A DNA stretch of 64,000 nt from G958296245 sp965262055. Lineage in GTDB: Bacteria; Chloroflexota; Dehalococcoidia; Lucifugimonadales; G958296245. The notes beneath the pieces are model-generated. The model did not search any database, was not told the DNA's origin, and saw nothing but the letters and a program-made list of their open reading frames with translations. Positions within the stretch are counted from its first letter, which is position 1; each line of letters begins with the position of its first letter. Position numbers and translations under genes: made by a program. Location of the stretch: NCBI GenBank assembly GCA_965262055.1, contig CBDHEI010000002.1:3224001-3288000 (forward strand), written 5' to 3'. This document shows, in pieces, positions 53,181 to 61,827 of the stretch.

Positions 53181-54080
53181 GCGGAGGTCATTCCATGGGG
53201 TTGCTTTGGCCGGCCTACCTGTTGCTTTTGACCGCGATACCGCTGGTCGTGGTGGCGTATGTCCTGGTGCTGAGGCGGAGGAGGCGGTTTGCCGTCCAGT
53301 ACTCCAGCCTGTCCCTTATACGGCAGGCGATGCCAAGCGGCTTCCGATGGAGACGCCATCTGCCGTTCGCACTGATGGCGCTTGCCATCGCGTTGCTCAT
53401 CCTGGCTCTTTCGAGGCCATTCGCAAACGTGACGGTGGCCTCCAGCAGGACCACCGTAATGCTGGCGCTGGACGTATCGCTGAGCATGTGCGCCGACGAC
53501 ATCTACCCCAACAGGCTCACGGTCGCCCAAGAAGCCGCAGAGGGGTTCATAGATAGCCAGGAGCCCGGGACCCGGGTGGGCATAGTCGCCTTCGCCGGCA
53601 TCGCCCAGCTTATCGTGCCGCCCACGACCGACAGGGACGCCCTGCTGGAGGCGGTATCGAACCTGACCACGGCGCGCGCAACGGCCGTGGGCAGCGCGAT
53701 CGCCCGCTCGCTCGACGCCCTTGCCGAGGTGAACCCCGACATCGAGCCCGTAAGCGTGTACGTGACCCCACGGGAAGGCGAGACGGACCCCGGGCTGGAA
53801 GACAGCTTTCAGCCGGATGTGATCGTGCTGCTGACGGATGGGGCGAGCAACCGCGGGGTGCGCCCGCTGGCCGCCGCCCGCGCCGCCCGCGACCGCGGGG
53901 TCCGGGTGTACACCATCGGCTTCGGCACAACGAGCCCGTCCGTCTTGAGGTGCACGCCGGGCCAGCTTGGGGGAGACGAGCTGGCCAACCGCATCGGCCG
54001 GGGCGGTTTCGGGAGCTTCGGAGGCTTTAGCCCGAATCCACCGAAAGACGACTTTGGGGACAGTCCTTGAAGAAGCCAGA

Positions 54081-54146
54081 GGGTGCTCCTCTGAATCTGG
54101 GAGAATGGTTTTGAAACAGAAAACCGCCCGGAAACAAGGAGCACCC
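54081..54146 (+). promoter_or_regulatory. inverted repeat covering the transposase ribosome-binding site (copy C)
   Basis: Arms gggtgctcct (54081-54090) and aggagcaccc (54137-54146), as in copies A and B. Because this copy sits inside an operon, transcription from upstream crosses it, and the structure may hold down transposase translation. Confidence 0.6.
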
Positions 54147-54151
54147 AGTAG

Positions 54152-55477
54152 ATGCTGCCACAGAACAATCCCGACCGTATCGGCGTCGTCTTTGACGACC
54201 ACCGCCTGGTGGCCAATGCCGGCCTGCTCCTGCCGGCCACCCTTGCACAGCACCTGGGCCTGCGGGAACTCGCCGACCATCACCTCGACCTCGGCTGCGC
54301 ACCGGGGCGGGCGAACACGGGGGACAAACTGCTGACGCTGGTCGCTTCCGCGCTGGCGGGCGGCGACTTCATCGACGACGCCGATGCGCTGCGTGCTGGT
54401 GGGACGGTCGGTGTTCTCGGCTGCGTGGTCAAGGCGCCATCCACCCTGGGCACCTTCCTGCGCAGTTTCCGGTGGGGGCATGTCCGTCAACTCGACCGGG
54501 TGAGCCGCCAGTTGCTGGCACGCGCATGGGCCGCTGGGGCCGGACCCGGCGACTCGCCCCTGACCATCGACCTGGACTCCACCATCTGCGAGACCTATGG
54601 ACTGGACAAAGAAGGGGCGCGACACCACAACTACACCGGCGCGCGGGGCTATCACCCACTGCTGGCCATCGCCGCCGGAACCGGCGATGTGCTGATGTCC
54701 CGGCTGCGCGAGGGCCGTGCCAACACCGCTCGCGGCGCTGCCCACTTCCTGCGTGAAACGGTGGGGCGGGTGCGCTACGGTGGGGCCAGCGGCCAACTCA
54801 CGGTGCGCGCCGACAGCGGTTTCTACGCCCACGCTCTCGTCGCCGTCTGCCGCGAGATGGGTGTCCGCTTCTCCATCACCATCCGCCAGCACAAAGGCCT
54901 GCGGGAGTTGATTGAGGCGATCCCCGAGCAGGACTGGACGCCGATTCCCTACTGGATGGACGGCGCCGCCGATGTGGCCGAGACCACCTATACCCCCTTC
55001 CAGAGTGAACCCGACGCCGCGCCGGTGCGGCTCATCGTCCGGCGGGTGAAGCCCACGCCCGGTTCCCAGTTGGCCCTCTTCGCCACCTACAGCTATCACG
55101 GCTTCATCACCGACCGGGACGGGGAAACCCTGGAACTGGAGGCCGATCATCGCCGCCACGCCGAGATCGAGAACGCCATTCGAGACCTGAAACACGGCGT
55201 CGGACTCAACCATCTCCCCTCGGGGCGCTTCGCCGCCAACGGCGCCTGGCTGGCGGTGCAGGTGATGGCACACAACCTCGCCCGCTGGACAGCGCGCATC
55301 GGTCTGGCCGAACGGACCGTGACCACCAAGACCCTCAGGCGGCGGGTCTTCGCTCTGGTGGGACGGATCACCCACTCGGCGCGCCGCCTTACCCTGCATC
55401 TTCCCCAGCATTGGCCTTGGGAAACCCAGTTCACTCGCGCCATGGCCCGGCTGCGAGCCATTCCACTCCCCGCCTGA
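54152..55477 (+). CDS. IS1380-family transposase (copy C)
   Basis: 441 residues with complete DDE motifs as in copy A. Private differences include Ala41 for Val ('LRELADHH') and His for Arg in 'GRITHSARR', and 'HWPWE' for 'HWTWE' near the C-terminus. The frame is intact. The 916-codon open frame on the opposite strand across this element is a compositional artefact. Confidence 0.93.
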   Translation: MLPQNNPDRIGVVFDDHRLVANAGLLLPATLAQHLGLRELADHHLDLGCAPGRANTGDKLLTLVASALAGGDFIDDADALRAGGTVGVLGCVVKAPSTLGTFLRSFRWGHVRQLDRVSRQLLARAWAAGAGPGDSPLTIDLDSTICETYGLDKEGARHHNYTGARGYHPLLAIAAGTGDVLMSRLREGRANTARGAAHFLRETVGRVRYGGASGQLTVRADSGFYAHALVAVCREMGVRFSITIRQHKGLRELIEAIPEQDWTPIPYWMDGAADVAETTYTPFQSEPDAAPVRLIVRRVKPTPGSQLALFATYSYHGFITDRDGETLELEADHRRHAEIENAIRDLKHGVGLNHLPSGRFAANGAWLAVQVMAHNLARWTARIGLAERTVTTKTLRRRVFALVGRITHSARRLTLHLPQHWPWETQFTRAMARLRAIPLPA

Positions 55478-55697
55478 CTGCCAGCCTGCAACTGACCCAA
55501 CTTCCCTGCAAACTCGTGCCACCCCGGTCCGCGAGAGTTCCCTGCTGCGTATTCTCTCGCCATCCCGCGCATCGCAGCTCCCGCAGAGGGCCATAGGGGC
55601 CCTATGCGGCGACTGAAGACCGTTCGCCGACCTCCAATCTACCCCAATGAGCCCAGCCATCTCCCCTGTAGCTCCCTCACCCACCCTGCCGCTGTCC

Positions 55698-56216
55698 TCA
55701 CGCCGTCCATAGGTGTCCTTCGGTGGATTCGGGTTTAGGGGCGGGAACTTCCTGAGGCTGGACGAGGGGACTCTGAGCCGCGTCGCCGAGATCACGGAAG
55801 CCGAGTACTACGCGGCTGAGAGCGCGGACGAGCTTCTTCAAGTTTTCTACACCATACCGGTGCAGATCGAGAAGAAGAAGGTCCGCATGGAGGTCTCGGC
55901 GGTGCTGACCGCCATAGGCGCTCTTCTTGCGCTCTCCGCCGTCGCGCTTGGCCTCCGCTGGAGCCCGCTGCCGTAGCTTTCTGGCCGGGCCGCGTAAGGG
56001 CCGGTCCGAGGGAGCCTCCACGCCGAAAAATCGTTTCAAAGTGTTCCATAACGCCCAGTTTCCTATCTGAGGCCTGGACATCTTGGCAGAGAAATGGAGC
56101 GCATCTGGGGCACAAATGGACGCCAGACTGATGCGTTTGAGGTGAAATGGGACAGGTCCCCGGGGGCTCTTGGCGCCGGAGGGTGCGGCGGCGCGGGTCT
56201 GAGGGAGTCCGTTCAT
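55698..56216 (-). CDS. possible leaderless small protein, family member B
   Basis: The frame starts at the ATG at 56216 and stays open 172 codons, but only the first ~65 (to about 56010) resemble the frame at 4747; the rest is antisense to the BatB-like 3' end and probably not genuine. Conserved positions relative to member A are the Phe-His pair near 24, Ser30, Leu40 and 'PQIGN' at 49-53. There is no Shine-Dalgarno and the ATG is 6 bases after a -10 box. This is the main content of the 482-base stretch before the ThDP enzyme. Function unknown; a non-coding repeat is the alternative. Confidence 0.25.
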   Translation of the reverse strand: MNGLPQTRAAAPSGAKSPRGPVPFHLKRISLASICAPDALHFSAKMSRPQIGNWALWNTLKRFFGVEAPSDRPLRGPARKLRQRAPAEAKRDGGERKKSAYGGQHRRDLHADLLLLDLHRYGVENLKKLVRALSRVVLGFRDLGDAAQSPLVQPQEVPAPKPESTEGHLWTA

Positions 56217-56222
56217 GAGGCT

Positions 56223-56291
56223 ATGATAGCACGGCCGTTCGCATGCATCAATATCTGAACTGTGATTCGTGGGATGGGTGTGATTGGGATG
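56223..56291 (-). promoter_or_regulatory. promoter with upstream motif, small-ORF family member B
   Basis: Minus strand TTGATG (56246-56251), a 17-base spacer and TATCAT (56223-56228), then 6 bases to the ATG at 56216. The motif catcccaatcaca is present at 56279-56291, 27 bases before the -35 box. Spacings match the site at 4675-4740. Confidence 0.5.
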
Positions 56292-56458
56292 ATGTTAGAG
56301 GCGGGGTTGGGTGGTCTCTGGGGACTCTCGGGAGGGGGTGGGTGCGGGCTGACAATATGACGGAGGCGGGGTCTGGGCCAGCGAGCCTATTGCGGCGGGA
56401 GCCAGACCGGTACTATGCTTCCCTAAACCCAAGCCGCTGGAAGTGCAGGGGAGTACCC

Positions 56459-58114
56459 ATGGGAAAACCGGGCGTACGGAGCGTGGAGCCGAGAGGGGCC
56501 GATCTCGTTGTGCGGGCCCTGCGGAATGCTGGGACACGGCATATCTTCTCGCTCTCAGGCAACCAGATCATGCCCATATACGACGCCCTCGTGGACGAGG
56601 ATATCAAGCTCTACCACGTGCGGCAAGAGGCGGCCGCGGTACACATGGCGGACGCGTGGGGGAGGCTGACGGGCAACCCCGGCGTGGCCCTGGTGACAGC
56701 GGGACCGGGGTTCGCCAACACGCTGTCAGCCCTCTACGTGGCGCGGATGGCGGAGTCTCCGGTCGTGCTTATTTCGGGCAGCTCGGCAATGTCGGAGGCG
56801 GGGCAGGGGGCCTTCCAGGAGATGCCGCAGGCGGGCATGGCGGAGCCCGTCACGAAGGCGTCGTGGACGGCATCCGGCACGTCGGAGCTGGGCGCCGAGG
56901 TAGAGCGCGCATATAGCATCGCGGCGTCGGGGCGTCCTGGGCCGGTACACGTCACGATTCCTGTGGACGCGCTGGAGGCGCGTGTGCCTGCAGAAGAGGA
57001 ACGGCCCTCCTCGGAGGCTGGTGCCGTGCCTAGTGGTGTGCTGGACGATGCAACCGCAGCCAGGTTCTTCGACCTGGTGCGCGGCGCGAAACGGCCTCTG
57101 ATCATCGCTGGCCCTGCGGCGTCTCGGGGACAATCGCGCCAAGCCATCGACGAGCTTGCGGACGCGGCCGGTGTGCCGGCGGCCTACATGGAGAGCCCTC
57201 GCGGGGTGGCGGACCCGAGCCTTGGGGCGTTCGCGGAGGTGCTGCCGGAGGCCGACCTGGTCGTGCTGATAGGGAAGAAGCTGGACTTCATGCTGAAGTT
57301 TGGCAGGGAGCCGACGTTCAGCCGCGACTGCAAGTTCGTACAGATAGACGCCGAGGAGTCTGCTGTTGCAGCGACAGAGGTGGTGCTGGGAGACGCAGGG
57401 CGACTGGCCCTGAAGATCGTGGCGGACCCGGCCTCGGCCTCGCGCCGGCTGCTGGCCCACGCTAGCGCCTTCCGACCACAGCACAGCGGCTGGGCGGACG
57501 AGGTGCGCGACGCGATCGCGTTCAGGCCCCGGTCGTGGCAGGACTTGGAGCCGGACGAAAATGGCGCGTTACATCCGGTCCAGGTCTGCCGGGAGATACA
57601 GAAGCTGCTCGGTGACGGCGGAGTCTTCGTATCGGACGGCGGGGAGTTCGGCCAGTGGGCGCAGGCGTGCATCAACGCTCCGGAGCGGCTGATCAACGGC
57701 CCGTCTGGCGCCATCGGCAGTTCGATACCGTTCGCCATAGCGGCCAGGCTGGCCCGCCCGGAGGCGCCCATCGTAGCCACCCTCGGTGACGGCACCTTCG
57801 GGTTCCACGCGATGGAGCTCGATACCGCAGTGCGGTACAGCATCCCATTTGTCCTAGTTGTGGGCAACGACGCCGCGTGGAACGCCGAGTACCAGATACA
57901 GCTACGCGACTACGGCCCGGACAGGCTGTTCGAGTGCGAGCTTATGCCGTCGCGCTACGACCGTGTGGCTGCCGCCTTAGGGGGCCACGGGGCGCACGTT
58001 ACGTCGGTGGAGGAGCTAGGCCCGACGCTCCGGGCAGCGCTGGACAGCGGGCTGCCGGCTTGCGTTAACGTGTCTATCTCTCGGCACCCGGCACCGGCGG
58101 TCAGGCGGGAATGA
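56459..58114 (+). CDS. thiamine-diphosphate-dependent enzyme, acetolactate synthase-like
   Basis: 551 residues from the ATG at 56459 (aggggag at 5 bases); 72 upstream codons belong to the repeat-rich intergenic region. N-terminal Pyr domain has the cofactor-activating Glu in 'YHVRQEAAAVHMADAWGR' and 'VALVTAGPGFANTLSALY'. A central domain follows, then the PP domain with 'GDGTFGFHAMELDTAVRY' and Asn in 'VVGNDAAWN'. This is the ALS/benzoylformate-decarboxylase superfamily. No small regulatory subunit or ilvC follows, so a catabolic 2-keto acid decarboxylase or carboligase is more likely than branched-chain biosynthesis. Exact substrate unknown. Confidence 0.83.
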   Translation: MGKPGVRSVEPRGADLVVRALRNAGTRHIFSLSGNQIMPIYDALVDEDIKLYHVRQEAAAVHMADAWGRLTGNPGVALVTAGPGFANTLSALYVARMAESPVVLISGSSAMSEAGQGAFQEMPQAGMAEPVTKASWTASGTSELGAEVERAYSIAASGRPGPVHVTIPVDALEARVPAEEERPSSEAGAVPSGVLDDATAARFFDLVRGAKRPLIIAGPAASRGQSRQAIDELADAAGVPAAYMESPRGVADPSLGAFAEVLPEADLVVLIGKKLDFMLKFGREPTFSRDCKFVQIDAEESAVAATEVVLGDAGRLALKIVADPASASRRLLAHASAFRPQHSGWADEVRDAIAFRPRSWQDLEPDENGALHPVQVCREIQKLLGDGGVFVSDGGEFGQWAQACINAPERLINGPSGAIGSSIPFAIAARLARPEAPIVATLGDGTFGFHAMELDTAVRYSIPFVLVVGNDAAWNAEYQIQLRDYGPDRLFECELMPSRYDRVAAALGGHGAHVTSVEELGPTLRAALDSGLPACVNVSISRHPAPAVRRE

Positions 58115-58208
58115 CATCGATGGAGAGGATGGACGTGGAAACGAAGCCATCATGACACCTGCTCGGGCGTAGGTCTTAGCGGCCTGGGAGGCAGACCGGT
58201 ACGCTTGG

Positions 58209-58670
58209 ATGGATATTTCGTTCGAAGCCTCGGATGGCCTAGAGCTGAGGCAGGCCAGTCAAGACGACAATGAGTTCGCCTACCAGGTGAACAGGGCTGC
58301 CTTCAGAGAATAGGTGGAGCAGGTGTGGGGATGGGACGAAAATGAGCAGCGGAGACTTCACTACCGAAGATTGCGGGCGCAGGACTTCTATGTCATCAGT
58401 CTGGACGCAATCGACGTTGGGACCATGTCGTTGGCCCTAGAGCCCGACTGCGTGTATGTCAACCAGATCTATCTCTTGCCAAAGCACCAAGGGCAGGGAG
58501 TTGGCCGAAGGTGCATGTTGCTGGTCCTCGAAGCGGCGAGCAAGCTCAGCCTTCCGGTACGGCTTAGGGTGCTGAGGGTAAACGTCCGGGCAGCGGCATT
58601 CTACGGGAGGCTCGGCTTCGCCACTGCAGGCGAGACTGACACGCACGTCCTGATGCAGAAGGTGCCTTAG
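58209..58670 (+). pseudogene. GNAT acetyltransferase gene with in-frame amber codon
   Basis: Translation from the ATG at 58209 gives 'LRQASQDDNEFAYQVNRAAF', as expected for the start of a GNAT protein, then a TAG at 58311-58313, then continues in the same frame from a GTG: 'VEQVWGWDENEQRRLHYRRL', acetyl-CoA site 'HQGQGVGRRCML' and 'NVRAAAFYGRLGF'. Family members commonly have Tyr before V-E-Q at this point, so a TAC or TAT to TAG change is likely. The downstream 118-codon piece keeps the CoA site but lacks the first strand and helices. Read-through cannot be excluded. Confidence 0.7.
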
Positions 58671-58724
58671 GGCTTGGATAATCCGCCAAACCAAGTAGTC
58701 CGCGAGTGTCGGGGAGGGGTGTGG

Positions 58725-58798
58725 TAGCGCGTACGGGATTCGAACCCGTGATCTCCGCCTTGAGAGGGCGGTGTCCTGGGCCGCTAGACGAACGCGCC
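58725..58798 (-). tRNA. tRNA-Glu (CTC)
   Basis: 74 bases plus an encoded CCA (58722-58724). The acceptor stem is 7 bp (G1-T72 wobble), the anticodon stem CCGCC/GGCGG encloses the loop CTCTCAA, and the T arm ACGGG-TTCGAAT-CCCGT is perfect. The anticodon CTC reads GAG. It lies 23 bases after the tRNA-Gln gene and both are probably one transcript. Confidence 0.95.
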
Positions 58799-58821
58799 AC
58801 GCATCAGGCCAACTTCGGTGG

Positions 58822-58892
58822 CTGGGGATCGAGGATTCGAACCTCGGCTTACAGATCCAGAGTCTGTCGTCCTACCACTAGACGAATCCCCA
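58822..58892 (-). tRNA. tRNA-Gln (CTG)
   Basis: 71 bases plus an encoded CCA (58819-58821). The acceptor stem TGGGGAT/ATCCCCA is perfect with discriminator G; the anticodon stem ACAGA/TCTGT encloses CTCTGGA, giving anticodon CTG for CAG. The T arm CGAGG-TTCGAAT-CCTCG is perfect. The U1-A72 end is typical of bacterial tRNA-Gln. Confidence 0.95.
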
Positions 58893-58993
58893 CCGTCTTT
58901 GCAGTTTACCAAGAGTCTGCGTCCCGTATCAAGGCTGTGATAGGGGAGTCGACAGCTCTTCAGACTCGAGAACCCCCCATCCCTTCGACAGGT

Positions 58994-59965
58994 TCAATCC
59001 CCGGGCGGCCGGGGGAAGAGGTAAGGGCCCCAATCGGCGATCGCGGCATAGGCGGCAGAGTATGGGTCTGTCCGCCCGCTCTGAACGTCCTCGACGAGGC
59101 GGCCTATCTCGCCGTCCGCGGAGCCGGCGTTCGACAGCCTCTGCTCCAGCTCGCCAAGCAGCAGCCGTATGAACTCCTCACGGCGGCGCTCGGCGCGGCG
59201 GCGCTCCAGGTTGGCGGTGCTGCGGGAACAGTCAAGGTGGCCGGCTATGGCCTCTGAGAGCTCCTGGAGACCCTGCGCCCGGTGGGCCTCGGTCATCAGC
59301 ACGGGCGGGGTCCACCATGCGCCGGTGCTGCCGTGCGCCACCTCCTCTCCAATGACGGCGGCCATGCTGTCGGCGTTCGGCCTGTCGGCCTTGTTCACCA
59401 CGAAGATATCGCCGGCCTCCATGAGGCCGGCTTTGAGCATCTGGACCGCGTCCCCGGCCTCCGGTACGAGCACGACCACAACGGTATCGGCGACGTTCAT
59501 GATGTCGAGCTCCGTCTGGCCGACGCCCACAGACTCGACGATGACGACGTCCATGCCGAAGGCGTCCAGCAGGCGCGCGGCGGCGGAGGCCCCAAGGGAG
59601 AGTCCGCCGTGCCACCCACGCGTGGCGATGCTGCGTATGAAAACGCCCTCGTCGAGGTAGTGGCGCCTCATCCTGACACGGTCGCCCAGGACGGCGCCGC
59701 CCGTGAACGGGCTAGTGGGGTCGACGGCCAACACGCCCACGGACACGCCCGCTTCCCGGTACAGGCGCACCAGCCCGTCTACCAGAGTGCTCTTGCCGGC
59801 GCCGGGCGGTCCCGTAACACCGACGCAGTGGGCCCTCCCGGTCAGGGGGTGTATGGACTTCATGATCTCGCCGCAGGAAAGCGGGTCTCGCTCCAGCAGC
59901 GTGAAGAGCCTGGGAAGGGCCCGGCGGTCGCCGTCGAGGGCTTTTTGGACAAGCTCTTCAGTCAT
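58994..59965 (-). CDS. meaB: MeaB/ArgK-family GTPase (methylmalonyl-CoA mutase chaperone)
   Basis: 323 residues from the ATG at 59965; 45 upstream codons of the open frame are non-coding. G-domain motifs: P-loop 'GVTGPPGAGKSTLVDGL' near 50-60, 'AVDPTSPFTGGAVLGDRVRM' typical of MeaB, 'VESVGVGQTELDI' and 'VVNKADRPNAD'. It loads and protects the B12 cofactor of methylmalonyl-CoA mutase. The mutase genes are not in the window; it trails the riboflavin operon by 76 bases. Confidence 0.9.
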   Translation of the reverse strand: MTEELVQKALDGDRRALPRLFTLLERDPLSCGEIMKSIHPLTGRAHCVGVTGPPGAGKSTLVDGLVRLYREAGVSVGVLAVDPTSPFTGGAVLGDRVRMRRHYLDEGVFIRSIATRGWHGGLSLGASAAARLLDAFGMDVVIVESVGVGQTELDIMNVADTVVVVLVPEAGDAVQMLKAGLMEAGDIFVVNKADRPNADSMAAVIGEEVAHGSTGAWWTPPVLMTEAHRAQGLQELSEAIAGHLDCSRSTANLERRRAERRREEFIRLLLGELEQRLSNAGSADGEIGRLVEDVQSGRTDPYSAAYAAIADWGPYLFPRPPGD

Positions 59966-60041
59966 GGGGGACACGTCGCGGCGTGGGAGGGGGTAGGGTG
60001 GGGAACATGCGCGGCGTTGTGAGGGGACGCTTGCCGGGGGC

Positions 60042-60587
60042 CTAGGTCGAGTCCAGGGCGCGGATGAGGTTCGCCATCTCGATGGCGACCAGGGCCGCAT
60101 CGAAACCTATGTTGCCGTGCTCGCTGGCGGTGTCGTCCGGGTCGCGCCCCGGCTTGCTCTGAGGTCTCCCGGCCTCGACGTCCTCGCCTGCTTCTCCCCC
60201 AGCGCGGGCGAGGGCCTGCTCGAAGTTGTCCGTCGTCAGCACGCCGAACACCACGGGAACTCCCGTCTCGAGCCCGGCCCTGGCGACGCCTTGGGACGCC
60301 GCTTCCGAGATGTGCTGGTAGTGGTCGGTCTCGCCCCTTATGACGGCTCCCAGGCAGACGACGGCGTTGTAGCAGCCGGAGCCGGCCATCTTGCTGGCGG
60401 CGAGCGGGATCTCGAAGGAGCCGGGCACCGACGCCACGGTCACGCGGTCTTCAGCCACGCCTTGTTGGGCCAGAGCAGCCCTTGCGCCGGTGAGGAGCCT
60501 GGAGGTGATCTCTCGGTTGAAGCGGGCGGTTACTATGCCTATGCAGAGGCCTGTCCCATCGAGGCTTCCCCGGAGCTCCGAGGTCAT
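60042..60587 (-). CDS. ribH: 6,7-dimethyl-8-ribityllumazine synthase
   Basis: 181 residues. Substrate-site motifs are intact: 'IVTARFNREIT', 'VPGSFEIPLAA', 'LGAVIRGETDHYQHI' with the catalytic His, and 'PVVFGVLTTDN'. It condenses the ribBA and ribD products. An insertion of about 22 residues at ~135-156, rich in charged residues and Pro, splits the usual A-G-x-x-G-N-x-G-F stretch near the C-terminus. The start overlaps the ribBA stop by 4 bases. Confidence 0.94.
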   Translation of the reverse strand: MTSELRGSLDGTGLCIGIVTARFNREITSRLLTGARAALAQQGVAEDRVTVASVPGSFEIPLAASKMAGSGCYNAVVCLGAVIRGETDHYQHISEAASQGVARAGLETGVPVVFGVLTTDNFEQALARAGGEAGEDVEAGRPQSKPGRDPDDTASEHGNIGFDAALVAIEMANLIRALDST

Positions 60588-61807
60588 TCCAGGGCCTTCC
60601 CGGCGCCGGCCTCCTCCAGCATGTGGCCCATGCGTGTGCGCTTGGTCTCGAGGTAGCGCACGTTTTCCTTGTTCGGAGGGGCGATGATGGGGACCTGCTC
60701 GACCATATTCAGCCCGTAGCTGCTCAGTCCGACGACCTTCTTGGGGTTGTTCGTCAGAACCCTCATTTTTCGTACGCCGAGGTCCACGAGTATCTGGGCG
60801 CCCACACCGTAGTGCCTGAGGTCTGGGGCGAAGCCGAGGTGGACGTTGGCGTCGACGGTATCGAGTCCCTGGTCCTGGAGGTGGTAGGCCTTGAGCTTGT
60901 TGTGGATGCCGATGCCCCTTCCTTCCTGCCTAAGGTAGAGGAAGATGCCCTTGCCCTCGTTCGCGATGGCCTCCATGGCTAGATCCTTCTGCTCGTCGCA
61001 GTCGCACCGCAGGCTCTTGAAGACGTCCCCGGTGAGGCAGCCGCTGTGCACCCTGACGAGAATAGGCTCGTCGGGGTCGAGGTCGCCCATCACGAGGGCG
61101 ATGTGGTCGTCCTTGTCCACGAGGCTCTTGAAAGAGATGGCCCTGAAGACGCCGAACCTGGTCGGGAGTCGGCACTCCGCGACGCGCTCCACCAGGTTCT
61201 CGTGCTCGTTGCGGTAAGCGATGATGTCGGCAACTGACACGATGCCGAGGCCGTGCTCCGACGATACCTTCTCCAGGTCGGGCAGCCTCGCCGATCTGCC
61301 ATCGCCGGCCAGCATCTCGCATAGAACGCCGGCTGGGGAGAGACCCGCCAGCCGCACCAGGTCAATGATGGCCTCGGTGTGGCCAGCCCTAACAAGGACC
61401 CCTCCCTCGGTGTACTGCAGAGGGAAGACGTGACCGGGGCGAGCGAGGTCGTCTGGGCGCGTCTCCGGGTGCACGAGGGCCATTATGGTCGCCGCGCGGT
61501 CCTGGGCAGATATGCCTGTGGTGGTACCGTTGACCGCGTCTACGGACACGGTAAAGGCGGTCCTCATGCGGTCGGTGTTGCGCTGCACCATGAGCGGCAG
61601 CCGCAGCTGCTCAAGGCGCTCGCCCAGCATGGGGACGACGACGAGCCCGCGGGCGTGGGTCACCATGAAGTTGATGGCGTCGGGCGTGGCCATCTCCGCG
61701 GCCATGGCCACGTCGCCCTCGTTCTCGCGGTCCTCATCGTCCACGATGATGACCATGCCGCCGGACTTTATCCGCTCGACTGCGGCCTCGACCGATATCT
61801 GCGGCAT
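60584..61807 (-). CDS. ribBA: bifunctional DHBP synthase / GTP cyclohydrolase II
   Basis: 407 residues. The N-terminal DHBP synthase domain (1-205) has 'VDDEDRENEGDVAMAAE', 'GVVVVPMLGE'-like and 'VFPLQYTEGGVLVRAGHTEA'. The C-terminal cyclohydrolase II domain has the zinc Cys cluster 'GCLTGDVFKSLRCDCDEQ' and 'LRQEGRGIGIHNKLKAYHLQ'. Both domains look complete. It makes the two precursors of riboflavin from ribulose 5-phosphate and GTP. It lies 20 bases after ribE and overlaps ribH. Confidence 0.95.
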   Translation of the reverse strand: MPQISVEAAVERIKSGGMVIIVDDEDRENEGDVAMAAEMATPDAINFMVTHARGLVVVPMLGERLEQLRLPLMVQRNTDRMRTAFTVSVDAVNGTTTGISAQDRAATIMALVHPETRPDDLARPGHVFPLQYTEGGVLVRAGHTEAIIDLVRLAGLSPAGVLCEMLAGDGRSARLPDLEKVSSEHGLGIVSVADIIAYRNEHENLVERVAECRLPTRFGVFRAISFKSLVDKDDHIALVMGDLDPDEPILVRVHSGCLTGDVFKSLRCDCDEQKDLAMEAIANEGKGIFLYLRQEGRGIGIHNKLKAYHLQDQGLDTVDANVHLGFAPDLRHYGVGAQILVDLGVRKMRVLTNNPKKVVGLSSYGLNMVEQVPIIAPPNKENVRYLETKRTRMGHMLEEAGAGKALE

Positions 61808-61827
61808 TAACGTCTCCTGTGGTTAAG

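Larger units (their letters stand above)
54031..55733 (+). mobile_element. IS1380-family insertion sequence, copy C
   Basis: 1703 bp with the same ends as copies A and B, flanked by perfect 5-bp repeats tttag (54026-54030 and 55734-55738). In transposase orientation copy A has the same tttag, suggesting an oriented target preference. The insertion is inside the BatB-like gene. Copies B and C are direct repeats 15.4 kb apart, so recombination could delete the segment with the second IS and the sugar-acid genes. Confidence 0.95.
53195..55976 (+). pseudogene. VWA-domain membrane protein, BatB-like, interrupted by IS copy C
   Basis: The start has ggagg at 7 bases. Bases 53195-54030 encode two helices and a VWA domain (metal site 'LDVSLSMCADD', 'VIVLLTDGASNRG'). 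The frame then enters the IS and stops at 54070. The rest resumes after the element: 55739-55976 encodes 'RLDEGTLSRVAEITEAEYY' and a C-terminal helix. Removing the IS and one copy of its tttag duplication joins the parts in frame into 357 residues, a normal BatB-like length. The disrupted protein lacks its C-terminal anchor. A GTG at 55713 inside the IS could start the 3' fragment. Confidence 0.92.

Noticed and set aside
56243..56458. 72-codon N-terminal extension of the ThDP enzyme
   Set aside because: The region belongs to the repeat/promoter segment shared with 4.7 kb, and the ATG at 56459 has a good ribosome-binding site at the start of homology.
58722..58892. Integration site for a mobile element at the tRNA pair
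   Set aside because: No integrase gene and no direct repeat of a tRNA 3' end was found nearby.
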